NCBI RefSeq assembly: GCF_047729555.1
Contig: NZ_CP159825.1
Location: 248,001-312,000, forward strand
Source: Porticoccus sp905181945
Lineage (GTDB): Bacteria > Pseudomonadota > Gammaproteobacteria > Pseudomonadales > Porticoccaceae
Length of the DNA: 64,000 nt
Reading direction: 5' to 3'
The position numbers and the translations under genes are program-made. The notes under the pieces are model-generated. The model was not told the DNA's origin. It searched no databases and worked only from the letters and a program-made list of their open reading frames with translations. Numbering within the stretch: position 1 is the first letter of the stretch; every line of letters begins with the position of its first letter. Positions 8,963-16,514 of this stretch are shown one piece after another.

Positions 8963-9595
8963 GTGTCAAAAAAAAGCCTGCTAATAATTTTTTTGCTGAG
9001 CCCTCTTCTGGCTGGTTGTATATTCTCTAGTCCTCAGCCGCCCAGCAACCAGTCTAATATTTGCTCTATATTTGACGAGAATCCCGAATGGTACGACTAT
9101 GCTAGAGACTCTCAAGAAAAATGGGGAACAAGTATTTCTACCCAGATTGCGTTTATTAAACAGGAGTCATCTTTTAGGCATGACGTAAAACCACCGAGAG
9201 ATAAATTGTTAGGGATAATTCCTTGGTTTAGATCTTCTTCTGCATATGGCTATGCTCAAGCTCAGAATGCAGTGTGGTCAGAGTATGAAAAAGAAAGAGG
9301 GTCTCTTTTTTCAAGAAGGTCCCATATGAAATACGCCACTGATTTTATTGGTTGGTATAACAAAAAAAGCCGAGAAACTTTGGGTATTAGCAGTGTTAAT
9401 GCCGAGCATCTGTACTTGGCCTACCATGAGGGTCGCGGTGGCTATAAGCGAAAAAGTTATCTTAAAAAAAATTCATTGCGTAAAATTGCAAAAAAAGTTG
9501 GCCGTCAGGTAAAAACCTACCAAGGGCAACTTGCTAGCTGTGAAGCAAAGTTCAAATGCAGGCATTTCTATCAGATTTGGCCAATCTGTCGCTAG
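8963..9595 (+). CDS. Lipoprotein with lytic-transglycosylase (SLT-like) fold
   Basis: 210 aa. The start is GTG at 8963 with AGGGG 6-10 bases upstream. Signal peptide with lipobox LLAGC makes Cys19 the likely lipidated residue. AFIKQESSFRH near 63-73 matches the catalytic-glutamate motif of SLT transglycosylases (Glu68), and SAYGYAQAQ plus the late LYLAYHEGRGGY match the other two fold motifs. It probably cleaves or binds peptidoglycan at the outer membrane. The C-terminus is basic with several cysteines. It lies upstream of the tRNA-fMet promoter. Family fairly sure, activity inferred. Confidence 0.75.
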   Translation: MSKKSLLIIFLLSPLLAGCIFSSPQPPSNQSNICSIFDENPEWYDYARDSQEKWGTSISTQIAFIKQESSFRHDVKPPRDKLLGIIPWFRSSSAYGYAQAQNAVWSEYEKERGSLFSRRSHMKYATDFIGWYNKKSRETLGISSVNAEHLYLAYHEGRGGYKRKSYLKKNSLRKIAKKVGRQVKTYQGQLASCEAKFKCRHFYQIWPICR

Positions 9596-9682
9596 GAATA
9601 GTTGGGCCACCAGTCTGTTGGAGCTGTATGGCTAGTAATTAAAAATGATAAAGAAAAGACTGGGTATTTGCAGGGGTTTATC

Positions 9683-9711
9683 TTGACCGAGCGTGATCTG
9701 ATCTCTATAAT
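9683..9711 (+). promoter_or_regulatory. Sigma-70 promoter for tRNA-fMet
   Basis: TTGACC (9683-9688), a 17-base spacer, then consensus TATAAT (9706-9711). The next bases include CGCC, a GC-containing discriminator as in stable-RNA promoters. Expected transcription start is near 9718, about 112 bases before the tRNA. Confidence 0.75.
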
Positions 9712-9829
9712 CTTCGCCTCTCAAGAGTGCCGTGCAGGAGTTTTGAGGCAAGACCTTTTAGGGATTATAGCTTGATGACAATTGCAATTTTGTGAAGACC
9801 ATCAATTAAGTTAAGTTGAAAAAATTTGT

Positions 9830-9906
<77 letters not shown>

Positions 9907-9960
9907 AATATTTACATAGGGTGATCTTCCTATGTTGATGTGATGAAATAGCTCACGTTC

Positions 9961-9985
9961 AAAAAGCCCCTTTTAGGGGCTTTTT
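9961..9985 (+). terminator. Intrinsic terminator after tRNA-fMet
   Basis: AAAAAGCCCCT / AGGGGCTTTTT form an 11-bp stem with a TTT loop and a run of five T on the plus strand. It sits 55 bases past the tRNA and 67 bases before rimP, so much of the tRNA transcript should end before the nusA operon. The A run on the other arm makes it potentially bidirectional. Confidence 0.85.
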
Positions 9986-10051
9986 GTTAGGTGGCCTAAG
10001 TCACTAAGAGTGACTGAATGTCGCCCTGGTTGAGAAAGTCGAGAGGTTTTA

Positions 10052-10504
10052 GTGGCAACGAGACAGGATGCACTTGTAGCTTTAGTTGTCCCAGTGGTGG
10101 ATGCCATGGGATGCAGGTTTTGGGGATTGGAATATTTGTCTTCTGGGCGTAGTGCTATGCTGAGGATATATATTGAAAATGATCCCATTACAGTTGAAGA
10201 TTGCGAAAAAGTGAGCCGACAGGTTGCCAGCTTGCTGGACGTTGAAGATTTGATCACCAGTGAGTATACACTGGAAGTGTCTTCTCCTGGTTTGGATAGA
10301 CCACTGTATACATTGGTTCAATATGAACAGTATAAAGGTGAAAAAATTGTTTTAAAATTACGCTTGCCTTATGAAGGCAGACGTAATTTTAAGGGGTGCT
10401 TAAATGGCATAGAGGGGGAAAACGTTCTATTGGCAGCTGATGGTTGCGAATTTATCTTCCCAATTAATAGCATTGAAAGGGCGAATATTGTCCACTCCTT
10501 CTAA
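10052..10504 (+). CDS. rimP: Ribosome maturation factor RimP
   Basis: 150 aa, normal size. Assists 30S assembly. The start is GTG at 10052 with AGAGG 5-9 bases upstream, giving MATRQDALVALVVPVVDAMG, in line with the family N-terminus. The motifs LRIYIENDPITVEDCEKVSRQV and YTLEVSSPGLDRPL are diagnostic. First gene of the nusA-infB operon, 21 bases before nusA. Confidence 0.95.
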   Translation: MATRQDALVALVVPVVDAMGCRFWGLEYLSSGRSAMLRIYIENDPITVEDCEKVSRQVASLLDVEDLITSEYTLEVSSPGLDRPLYTLVQYEQYKGEKIVLKLRLPYEGRRNFKGCLNGIEGENVLLAADGCEFIFPINSIERANIVHSF

Positions 10505-10525
10505 GGGCAGTTGCGAGGCTGAAAA

Positions 10526-12019
10526 ATGAATAAAGAAATTTTGATGGTGGCAGAAGCCGTCTCAAACGAAAAAGGCGTATCTTCAGAGGTTATTTTTGAA
10601 GCCATAGAGCAGGCTTTAATAACGGCGACGAAGAAACGCTATGACGAAGATTCTAATATTCGCGTGGTTATTGATCGCGAGACGGGTGGTTACGAGTCTT
10701 TTCGTTGGTGGACAGTGATGGATGACGAAACTATGGCTGAGCTTGGTACTCAATTAACTATTGAGGAGGCTCACGAAAAAGACGTTAATCTTAAGGCTGG
10801 CGATGTCTTTGAAGAAAAAATTGAAGACATTGGTTTTGGGAGAATTGCAGCCCAAACTGCAAAGCAAGTAATAGTTCAAAAAGTGAAAGATGCCGAACGA
10901 GCTCTGGTTGTTGATTTATTTATTGAGCAAGTCGGAAGCTTGGTCAGTGGAACCGTGAAGAAAGTAACGCGTGATAATGTGCTGATTGATCTTGGTAATA
11001 ATGCTGAAGGTGTTCTGCCTCGTGAAGAATTGGTCGGACGTGAAGTATTTCGAGTAAATGATAGAGTGAGAGCCATATTGCAGGGCATTAATCCTGAAAA
11101 TAGAGGCCCACAACTCCTCCTTAGCCGTAAGTGCAACGAAATGCTGATAGAGCTATTTAGTATTGAGGTTCCCGAAATTGCAGAACAAGTTATTGAGATT
11201 CGTGGGGCTGCCAGAGATCCAGGCTCAAGAGCAAAGATTGCGGTAAAAACTAACGATGGGCGAATAGATCCTATCGGCGCTTGCGTAGGGATGAGAGGCG
11301 CACGAGTACAAGCAGTGTCTAATGAGCTGGATGGAGAGAGAATAGACATCGTCCTCTGGGACGACAATCCTGCACAATTGGTCATCAATGCAATGGCCCC
11401 AGCTGAAGTGGAGTCTATTGTTGTTGATGAAGAGTTAACAATAATGGATGTAGCTGTTTCAGAGAACTCTTTAGCAATGGCCATTGGTCGTAGCGGACAA
11501 AATGTTCGTCTTGCGTCTGAGTTAACTGGATGGAAAATTAATGTAATGACAGTTGATGAGGCTGAAGCAAAACAAGAAAAAGAGTCTCAGGGTCTGGTTG
11601 GCCTTTTAAAAGAACAGCTTGATATAGGCGAAGATATCGCTACAGTCTTGGTTGAAGAAGGATTTGCCTCTCTTGAGGAGGTAGCTTACGTTCCACTGGA
11701 AGAAATGGCAGGTATCGACGGATTTGATGAAGATTTAGTAGAAGAGCTGCGCGCTAGGGCTAAAGACGCCTTGTTGTCGATAGCCCTATCTTCTGAGCAG
11801 GATACCTTGCATCCGGCAGAAGACTTGCTGGCAATGGATGGCATGAATGAAGAGCTAGCAAAAAAGCTGGCTGCTTGTCATATCATCTCGATGGAAGATC
11901 TAGCTGAACAGGCAGTAGATGATTTGCTAGATATTGATGGTATAGATGAAGAACGAGCGGCCGAATTGATTATGACTGCACGTGCGCCCTGGTTTGCTGA
12001 CGAAGACAGCAATAGTTGA
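10526..12019 (+). CDS. nusA: Transcription termination/antitermination factor NusA
   Basis: 497 aa with the gammaproteobacterial architecture: N-terminal polymerase-binding domain (1-125), S1 domain (about 135-200), KH1 and KH2 (about 230-345, with GACVGMRGARVQAV and AIGRSGQNVRLAS), then two acidic C-terminal repeats (about 365-490). It controls pausing, Rho-dependent and intrinsic termination, and antitermination. It is followed by infB after 29 bases. Confidence 0.97.
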   Translation: MNKEILMVAEAVSNEKGVSSEVIFEAIEQALITATKKRYDEDSNIRVVIDRETGGYESFRWWTVMDDETMAELGTQLTIEEAHEKDVNLKAGDVFEEKIEDIGFGRIAAQTAKQVIVQKVKDAERALVVDLFIEQVGSLVSGTVKKVTRDNVLIDLGNNAEGVLPREELVGREVFRVNDRVRAILQGINPENRGPQLLLSRKCNEMLIELFSIEVPEIAEQVIEIRGAARDPGSRAKIAVKTNDGRIDPIGACVGMRGARVQAVSNELDGERIDIVLWDDNPAQLVINAMAPAEVESIVVDEELTIMDVAVSENSLAMAIGRSGQNVRLASELTGWKINVMTVDEAEAKQEKESQGLVGLLKEQLDIGEDIATVLVEEGFASLEEVAYVPLEEMAGIDGFDEDLVEELRARAKDALLSIALSSEQDTLHPAEDLLAMDGMNEELAKKLAACHIISMEDLAEQAVDDLLDIDGIDEERAAELIMTARAPWFADEDSNS

Positions 12020-12048
12020 TCTAGAAGACTCATAATTGAGGAATATTG

Positions 12049-14586
12049 ATGGCTGAAGTTACTGTAAGTGAGCTTGCCAAGCTTGTGGGGACATCTGTGG
12101 AGCGCCTGCTGAGTCAAATGCAGGAAGCAGGCTTATCGCAAGATAAGCCCGATGCGGTTGTCGATGACCAAGAAAAGCAAATATTGCTAGCACACTTGAA
12201 AAGTTTGCATGGTGGTACATCTGGTGATCCAAAGAAAGTTACACTCAAGCGAAAAACTCTAAGCACCTTGAAGACAAGTGCTGGCAGGAAAACAGTTAAT
12301 GTTGAAATTCGCAAAAAACGGACTTATGTGAAGCGTGATGATGAAGGAATTGAGGTTAATCCTGATGAAAATAAAAATCTAGAAATTACAACTATTGATG
12401 CTGAAGATCAAAGACAAGCGGCAATAATTTCTCGTCGCGTATCAGAAGCACAATCTCAAGAAATTATACAAGATTCTGGGTCTAACAATGAAGAGAAGAA
12501 AAATCAATCAGTTGAAAATAACGTTGCGCCTACTGTCTCTAACCCGGTTTCTGGTGATATCAACGAAATTCCAGTAGAGCCAACAAAGACCATTAAAAAG
12601 CATGCAAAAGTATATGATATCGCCCCTGTCAATGACGAAAAAGAGGAGATAGCTAAGAAACCAAAAAAACGCGCCGCGGTCAAAGAACCTAAACGTAAAA
12701 TTGTAGATCTACTGAAAGCAGCCGAAGAAGAATCAGAAGAAGAAAATAAGCCTCGGCTTCGCACTGGTGTGAAGATTGCTAAGGTTAAGAATGTGCATAC
12801 ATTTAAAAAACCAACGGACAAAATTTTTTGCAACGTAGAAATTCCAGAAGAAATTCTTGTCAGCGACTTGGCGAAAAAGATGTCAGTAAAAGCTACTGTT
12901 GTTATTAAAGCTCTAATGAAGCTAGGGACTGTAGTTTCAATTAACGAACCTATAGATCAAGATACTGCGATTCTTGTTGCTGAAGAGCTTGGTCATACTA
13001 CTTCTTCTATTGCTGGATCAAAAGAAGAAGAAGCAATGATAGAAGCTTTGCAGACCCCAGTAGAGGAGTTCCTGGTGACGCGGGCCCCCGTTGTTACGGT
13101 CATGGGCCATGTCGATCATGGTAAAACATCGCTGCTTGATTATATCCGCAAAAGTCGAGTAGCCTCAGCAGAGGCTGGAGGTATTACCCAGCATATTGGT
13201 GCATATCACGTAGATACCCCAAAGGGAATGATCACCTTTTTGGATACGCCTGGACACGCTGCTTTTACTGCCATGCGTGCTCGTGGTGCACAGAGTACAG
13301 ACGTTATTATTTTGGTGGTTGCTGCTGATGACGGGGTCATGCCACAAACTGAAGAGGCGATACAGCATGCTCGGGCAGCAGGCGTCCCTCTCATAATTGC
13401 GATAAATAAAATTGACAAAGAATCTGCTGACTCTGAAAAAGTAACTAATGAACTGTCTGCAGCGGGTGTTATTCCTGAAAGTTGGGGTGGAGATACCCAG
13501 TTCATTGAGGTCTCCGCACAGACAGGCGTAGGTATTGATGATTTGTTAGAGGCGGTATTACTACAAGCAGAATTACTCGAATTAAAAGCATCTTCTAGTA
13601 TTCCCGCCAAAGGAGTGATTATTGAGTCAAGATTAGAAAAAGGCCGTGGCGCTGTTGCAACAGTCTTGGTTCAGGCAGGAAAGTTAAAAAAAGGAGATTT
13701 GGTGCTCGCGGGAGAGAGTCTTGGCCGCATTCGAGCGATGAGCGATCAAGCAGGAAAAACAGTAACAGATGCTGGCCCCTCAATCCCGGTAGAGATATTA
13801 GGCTTGGATGCGCCGCCAGCTGCTGGCGATGAATTTCTTGTAGTAAGTGATGAGCGCAAAGCAAAACAATTGGCAGAATTCCGACAAAATAGAGTCCGCG
13901 ATGAGGCGGCCGCACTCAAGAAATCTGCAAAGTTAGAAAACATGTTCGCTACGTTTGAGGGTGGCGAGGAGAAAAGTCGCTTACCTATAGTAGTGAAGGC
14001 CGATGTTAGAGGTTCTTTGGAAGCTATATTGGCTGCTCTTCACGAGATGGGGAATGAAGAGGTAGAGATAGAAGTTATTTGCTCAGGGGTTGGGGGTATA
14101 AGCGAATCAGATATTAATTTGGCAGTTTCTTCTCGTGCTGCAGTGATAGGGTTTAACGTAAGAGCTGACAATACAGCTCGTCGTTTATCAGAAGAAGAGG
14201 GGTTAGATCTCCGATATTATAGTGTCATATACAATGTTTTGGATGATGTAAGGCAAGCATTAAGTGGGTTACTGTCTCCTGAAAGGCGAGAGGAGATTCT
14301 TGGTATCGCCGAAGTGCGTGATGTGTTTGGGTCGCCAAAATTTGGTGCGATTGCTGGCTGCATGGTTATAGAGGGCGTAGTGTTTCGACATAAACCGATC
14401 CGAGTGTTACGAGATAGTGTGGTAATTTATCAGGGCGAATTAGAATCATTGAGGCGCTTTAAAGACGAAGCTAGCGAAGTTCGAAATGGCGTTGAATGCG
14501 GTATTGGGGTGAAAGATTATAATGACATCAAATCTGGTGATCAGATTGAAGTTTATGAGATTACAGAGATAGCTCGGAAACTATAA
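12049..14586 (+). CDS. infB: Translation initiation factor IF-2
   Basis: 845 aa from ATG 12049. An in-frame TTG at 12046 would add one residue, but GAGG (12038-12041) is spaced 7 bases from the ATG and only 4 from the TTG, and the product then begins MAEVTVSELAKL like other IF-2 proteins. N-terminal helical domain, long charged linker, a second IF2-N domain (about 263-315), then the GTPase with GHVDHGKTS, DTPGHAAF and NKID, and domains II-IV. It delivers fMet-tRNA to the 30S subunit. Confidence 0.97.
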   Translation: MAEVTVSELAKLVGTSVERLLSQMQEAGLSQDKPDAVVDDQEKQILLAHLKSLHGGTSGDPKKVTLKRKTLSTLKTSAGRKTVNVEIRKKRTYVKRDDEGIEVNPDENKNLEITTIDAEDQRQAAIISRRVSEAQSQEIIQDSGSNNEEKKNQSVENNVAPTVSNPVSGDINEIPVEPTKTIKKHAKVYDIAPVNDEKEEIAKKPKKRAAVKEPKRKIVDLLKAAEEESEEENKPRLRTGVKIAKVKNVHTFKKPTDKIFCNVEIPEEILVSDLAKKMSVKATVVIKALMKLGTVVSINEPIDQDTAILVAEELGHTTSSIAGSKEEEAMIEALQTPVEEFLVTRAPVVTVMGHVDHGKTSLLDYIRKSRVASAEAGGITQHIGAYHVDTPKGMITFLDTPGHAAFTAMRARGAQSTDVIILVVAADDGVMPQTEEAIQHARAAGVPLIIAINKIDKESADSEKVTNELSAAGVIPESWGGDTQFIEVSAQTGVGIDDLLEAVLLQAELLELKASSSIPAKGVIIESRLEKGRGAVATVLVQAGKLKKGDLVLAGESLGRIRAMSDQAGKTVTDAGPSIPVEILGLDAPPAAGDEFLVVSDERKAKQLAEFRQNRVRDEAAALKKSAKLENMFATFEGGEEKSRLPIVVKADVRGSLEAILAALHEMGNEEVEIEVICSGVGGISESDINLAVSSRAAVIGFNVRADNTARRLSEEEGLDLRYYSVIYNVLDDVRQALSGLLSPERREEILGIAEVRDVFGSPKFGAIAGCMVIEGVVFRHKPIRVLRDSVVIYQGELESLRRFKDEASEVRNGVECGIGVKDYNDIKSGDQIEVYEITEIARKL

Positions 14587-14601
14587 ACAAGGCTCAGAAT
14601 T

Positions 14602-15012
14602 ATGCCTCGAGAATTTACACGTAAAGATAGAGTATCCGACGCTCTTCAGCGAGAACTATCTAAATTGATCCGCGATGAAGTTCGTGACCCTAGGTTAGCA
14701 ATGGCTAATATCACTGCTGTAGAGGTTAACCGCGACCTTGCTAATGCCAAGGTATACGTTACTTTTGTAGGACTATCGTCCGAAGAAGAAAGTCGAAAAG
14801 CTACAGAAATACTAAACGGTGCTGCGGGATTCTTGCGAACCAGAGTTGCTCGTGAAATGCAGTTGCGTATCGCTCCCCATCTTCGCTTTATATATGATCA
14901 TAGCGGCAAAAGAGCCCAAGACTTGACGGCTATAATAGAGCGAGCGGTATACTTGGATAAGCAACACCAGATAAATCCAGATGAACCTGTAGACCATTCT
15001 GGGGAAGATTAG
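14602..15012 (+). CDS. rbfA: 30S ribosome-binding factor RbfA
   Basis: 136 aa KH-type protein needed for 16S rRNA 5' maturation and cold growth. N-terminal RVSDALQRELSKLI and the central DLANAKVYVTF and LRIAPHLRFIYD are family motifs. It is 15 bases after infB and 2 bases before truB, so it lies within the operon. Confidence 0.96.
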   Translation: MPREFTRKDRVSDALQRELSKLIRDEVRDPRLAMANITAVEVNRDLANAKVYVTFVGLSSEEESRKATEILNGAAGFLRTRVAREMQLRIAPHLRFIYDHSGKRAQDLTAIIERAVYLDKQHQINPDEPVDHSGED

Positions 15013-15014
15013 CG

Positions 15015-15947
15015 TTGGGGCGCCGCAATAAAGGACGTCAAGTTAATGGAATTTTGCTGCTAAACAAACCACTTGGCATTTCTTCTAATGGCGCATTACA
15101 GAGGGCCCGACATTTGTTTCTTGCTGCTAAGGCTGGACACACTGGTAGTCTCGATCCTTTAGCGACAGGGGTTTTACCAATTTGTTTTGGAGAAGCAACA
15201 AAATTTACCCAGTTTCTTTTGGATGCAGATAAAAAATATAATACAACCATTCGCTTTGGCGTCTCCACCGCTAGTGGAGATTCTGGGTCAGAGGTAGTTT
15301 CTGAGCTGGGCGCTGAGGACCTAACCGCAAAAAAAGTGGAAGCAGTTTTGGCTGAATTTCGTGGAAATATTGCGCAGGTACCTTCGATGTATTCCGCACT
15401 AAAGCATGAAGGACAGCGATTATATAAGCTGGCTCGACAGGGAATAAGTGTAGATAGAAAAGCCCGTGATGTGATAATTTACTCTTTAGAGATGATAGGG
15501 TTTCGTTTTGGTGAATTTCCAGAGGCAGACATAAAGGTTCATTGTAGTAAAGGGACTTACATTAGAAGCTTGGCTGAAGATATAGGCTCTCGATTAGGCT
15601 GTGGCGCTTATGTGTCAAAACTACATAGAGGCGCTGTCGGTCAGTTTGATGAAAAAGATTCAATTACTATGGGGGAGCTGGAATCTATAGGCGAGTCTAG
15701 GCTTACAGCTAGTTTAGATTGCTTGCTTAAGCCTATGGATGCTGGCATTCAACACCTAATAGCTATCTATTTGCCTGAAGATGTTGCTTTTTATTTTTGC
15801 CAAGGACAGGCCGTAATGACGACACAGGCCTATCGCGAAGGCAAAGAAGGCGATATAGTGCGGGTCTTTCATCTGGATGGTTCGTTTTTGGGTGTTGGTG
15901 AAATCACAATTGATGGCAAGCTAGCCCCTAAGCGTTTAGTAATTTAA
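15015..15947 (+). CDS. truB: tRNA pseudouridine-55 synthase TruB
   Basis: 310 aa. Makes pseudouridine 55 in the T loop of tRNAs. The start is TTG at 15015, two bases after the rbfA stop, giving MGRRNKGRQVNGILLLNKP as in homologues; no ATG is available before the conserved core. Catalytic aspartate lies in GHTGSLDPLATGVLP (near residue 47). The C-terminal PUA-like domain covers about 250-310. Confidence 0.95.
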   Translation: MGRRNKGRQVNGILLLNKPLGISSNGALQRARHLFLAAKAGHTGSLDPLATGVLPICFGEATKFTQFLLDADKKYNTTIRFGVSTASGDSGSEVVSELGAEDLTAKKVEAVLAEFRGNIAQVPSMYSALKHEGQRLYKLARQGISVDRKARDVIIYSLEMIGFRFGEFPEADIKVHCSKGTYIRSLAEDIGSRLGCGAYVSKLHRGAVGQFDEKDSITMGELESIGESRLTASLDCLLKPMDAGIQHLIAIYLPEDVAFYFCQGQAVMTTQAYREGKEGDIVRVFHLDGSFLGVGEITIDGKLAPKRLVI

Positions 15948-16016
15948 TTTTATTCATAGGATACCTGTAAATATGCGCGGGCATCCTGAATCTTAAGCCG
16001 CATATTGGAGAAATAT

Positions 16017-16283
16017 ATGTTAAATGCAGAAGAAAAAGAAGTAATTGTTAAAAATAACGCTCAGTCTAAAGGTGATACTGGTTCTCCAGAAGTCCAAATC
16101 GCTTTACTAACAGCAAATGTTAATAAACTACAAGGCCATTTTGGTGATCATAAAAAAGACCACCATTCGCGTCGTGGCCTAATCCGCATGGTAAATCAAC
16201 GTAGAAAACTGCTTGATTACCTTAAAGGCAAGGATGCTAGTCGCTATACGCAATTAATTGCTAAGCTTGGACTACGTCGATAA
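16017..16283 (+). CDS. rpsO: 30S ribosomal protein S15
   Basis: 88 aa, matching the family's 88-89. The ATG at 16017 is preferred over an in-frame TTG at 16005, because that TTG lies inside the ribosome-binding site TTGGAG (16005-16010), 6 bases upstream of the ATG. The core TGSPEVQIALLTA, HKKDHHSRRGL and QRRKLLDYLK is diagnostic. It binds the 16S central domain. Lies between truB and pnp, as in E. coli. Confidence 0.97.
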   Translation: MLNAEEKEVIVKNNAQSKGDTGSPEVQIALLTANVNKLQGHFGDHKKDHHSRRGLIRMVNQRRKLLDYLKGKDASRYTQLIAKLGLRR

Positions 16284-16290
16284 GAAGTGA

Positions 16291-16316
16291 TTAATGGCTC
16301 CCCTGGGAGCCGTTAA
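16291..16316 (+). terminator. Hairpin after rpsO (attenuator or processing site)
   Basis: A 12-bp stem, TTAATGGCTCCC against GGGAGCCGTTAA with one T-G wobble, begins 8 bases after the rpsO stop. No T run follows, so it may be a weak terminator or an RNA-processing and stability element between rpsO and pnp. Confidence 0.55.
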
Positions 16317-16367
16317 TAATTATAAGGGAAGTGAAAACAATACCTTTTGTATATTATGGCTGATCGA

Positions 16368-16445
16368 GTTACCTATAATTATCTAGATTTTGAATAAAAA
16401 ATTAATATAAATAAAATCTAAACTTTACGGGTAATTATTGGTAAC
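16368..16445 (+). promoter_or_regulatory. Long leader hairpin upstream of pnp (candidate RNase III / autoregulation element)
   Basis: A 17-base left arm (16368-16384, starting GTTACCTATAATTA) pairs with 16429-16445 (ending TAATTATTGGTAAC) with 14 Watson-Crick pairs, two G-U pairs and one mismatch. An inner stem TAGATTTT (16384-16391) / AAAATCTA (16413-16420) extends it. It ends 69 bases before the pnp ATG. In E. coli, RNase III cleaves a similar pnp leader stem, letting PNPase repress its own mRNA; that role here is inferred from position and shape. Confidence 0.55.
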
Positions 16446-16514
16446 GCGAGCAGCTTAATTTCTGGTATTTTTTTAAAGCTTCATGCTATTAAGAACTATT
16501 AGGAAATAAATTTT

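Noticed and set aside
10876..11484. 202-codon open frame on the minus strand within nusA
   Set aside because: It lies antisense to a fully conserved gene, has low-complexity composition and no recognisable domain.
12046..12048. TTG as the infB start
   Set aside because: The ATG three bases later has better Shine-Dalgarno spacing and matches the family N-terminus.
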